Part shown: piece after piece, positions 5,211-5,681 of the stretch
How the letters are laid out: each line of letters starts with the position of its first letter
Position numbering within the stretch: position 1 is the first letter of the stretch
NCBI GenBank assembly: GCA_021775715.1
Contig: JAJFHI010000049.1
Coordinates: forward strand, 1 to 5,681
Length of the DNA stretch: 5,681 bases
DNA from: Hyphomicrobiaceae bacterium
GTDB lineage: Bacteria; Pseudomonadota; Alphaproteobacteria; Rhizobiales; Hyphomicrobiaceae
Reading direction: 5' to 3'
Position numbers and translations under genes: made by a program
Notes under the pieces: generated by a model
What the model was told of the DNA's origin: nothing
Databases searched by the model: none
What the model saw: only the letters and a program-made list of their open reading frames with translations

Positions 5211-5681
5211 CTAAGCAACCGCCGTCGCCTTATCGCGCATCAGTTTGTAATTGATTGAGTCCAATAGCGCTTCGAAGCTGGCATCGATGATGTTCGGCGA
5301 AACGCCAACGGTAAACCAACGATCGCCGGTCGTTGTGTCATGGCTTTCGACCAGAACGCGCGTCACGGCTTCCGTTCCAGCCGTTAGGATACGGACCTTG
5401 TAGTCCACGAGTTCGATACCGGTGATGTGCGATTGGTAACGGCCAAGGTCTTTGCGCAAGGCACTGTCGAGCGCATTAACTGGACCATTTCCCTCCGCCA
5501 CAGACCATAGCGGCCGATCGCTGCCGTTGACGAACACCTTCACCGTCGCTTCGGTGACCGTGACAAGTTCACCGACGGCATTGTGACGACGTTCAACCAT
5601 GACGCGGAAGCTGTCGACCGTGAAGTATTGCGGCACCTGGCCAAGCGTACGCCGTGCCAGCAATTCAAATGAAGCTTCGGC
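5211..5681 (-). CDS. cimA: Citramalate synthase, C-terminal part (partial)
   Basis: CimA condenses pyruvate and acetyl-CoA to (R)-citramalate, opening a threonine-independent route to isoleucine. The window holds the last 156 residues; the TIM-barrel catalytic domain lies beyond base 5681. The reading frame runs to the window edge (AEASFELLARRTLG), so the first start-like TTG at 5663 is internal. The rest is a LeuA-type dimerisation/allosteric domain: ATVKVFVNGSDRPLWSVAEG, GNGPVNALDSALRKDL, IELVDYKVRIL, GTEAVTRVLVESHD, and FTVGVSPNIIDASFEALLDS. This pattern, particularly the DYKVRIL and NIIDAS blocks, fits CimA better than 2-isopropylmalate synthase, though the two families share the domain. 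In related enzymes this domain senses the end product isoleucine. The TAG stop lies only 4 bases from the stop of meaB, which runs toward it. Confidence 0.88.
   Translation of the reverse strand, partial: AEASFELLARRTLGQVPQYFTVDSFRVMVERRHNAVGELVTVTEATVKVFVNGSDRPLWSVAEGNGPVNALDSALRKDLGRYQSHITGIELVDYKVRILTAGTEAVTRVLVESHDTTTGDRWFTVGVSPNIIDASFEALLDSINYKLMRDKATAVA

Noticed and set aside
5211..5663. Stand-alone 150-residue protein starting at 5663
   Set aside because: The frame continues to the window edge with CimA-like sequence, so it is the C-terminal end of a longer gene.

Overview
The window looks like ordinary chromosomal DNA of an alphaproteobacterium, possibly Hyphomicrobiales; this placement rests on gene content from memory, not on a search. 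Support comes from an Atm1-type ABC exporter, a long LysM protein with a TolA-like Ala/Glu/Lys/Arg coil, a LOG-family protein, a MeaB/ArgK GTPase and a citramalate synthase. The DNA is moderately GC-rich, apart from one AT-rich island at about 3181-3260. No mobile element, CRISPR array, tRNA or rRNA was seen.

Layout: 1-815 (minus) is the N-terminal half of an Atm1/HMT-type ABC exporter, cut by the window edge. 931-3165 (minus) is a 744-residue envelope protein with an N-terminal hydrophobic segment, an Ig-like module, an acidic/proline-rich linker, a long coiled coil, a very basic stretch and a C-terminal LysM domain. It lies upstream of and codirectional with the exporter gene. 3166-3513 is a 348-base divergent intergenic region with several inverted repeats. 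3514-4146 (plus) encodes a LOG-family phosphoribohydrolase. 4256-5206 (plus) encodes a MeaB-type GTPase, most likely starting at TTG, 109 bases behind the LOG gene. 5211-5681 (minus) is the C-terminal end of citramalate synthase (cimA), converging on meaB with only 4 bases between the stop codons.

The five genes do not form one obvious pathway. The LysM protein and exporter act in the envelope or inner membrane. The LOG protein processes nucleotide monophosphates. MeaB protects and loads a B12-dependent acyl-CoA mutase, and CimA starts isoleucine synthesis from pyruvate and acetyl-CoA. No wholly new system is evident. The most interesting items are the composite LysM protein with an internal EW...DYQ repeat, a possibly leaderless exporter start behind a perfect TATAAT, mutually exclusive hairpins before the TTG start of meaB, and the dyads in the divergent promoter region.
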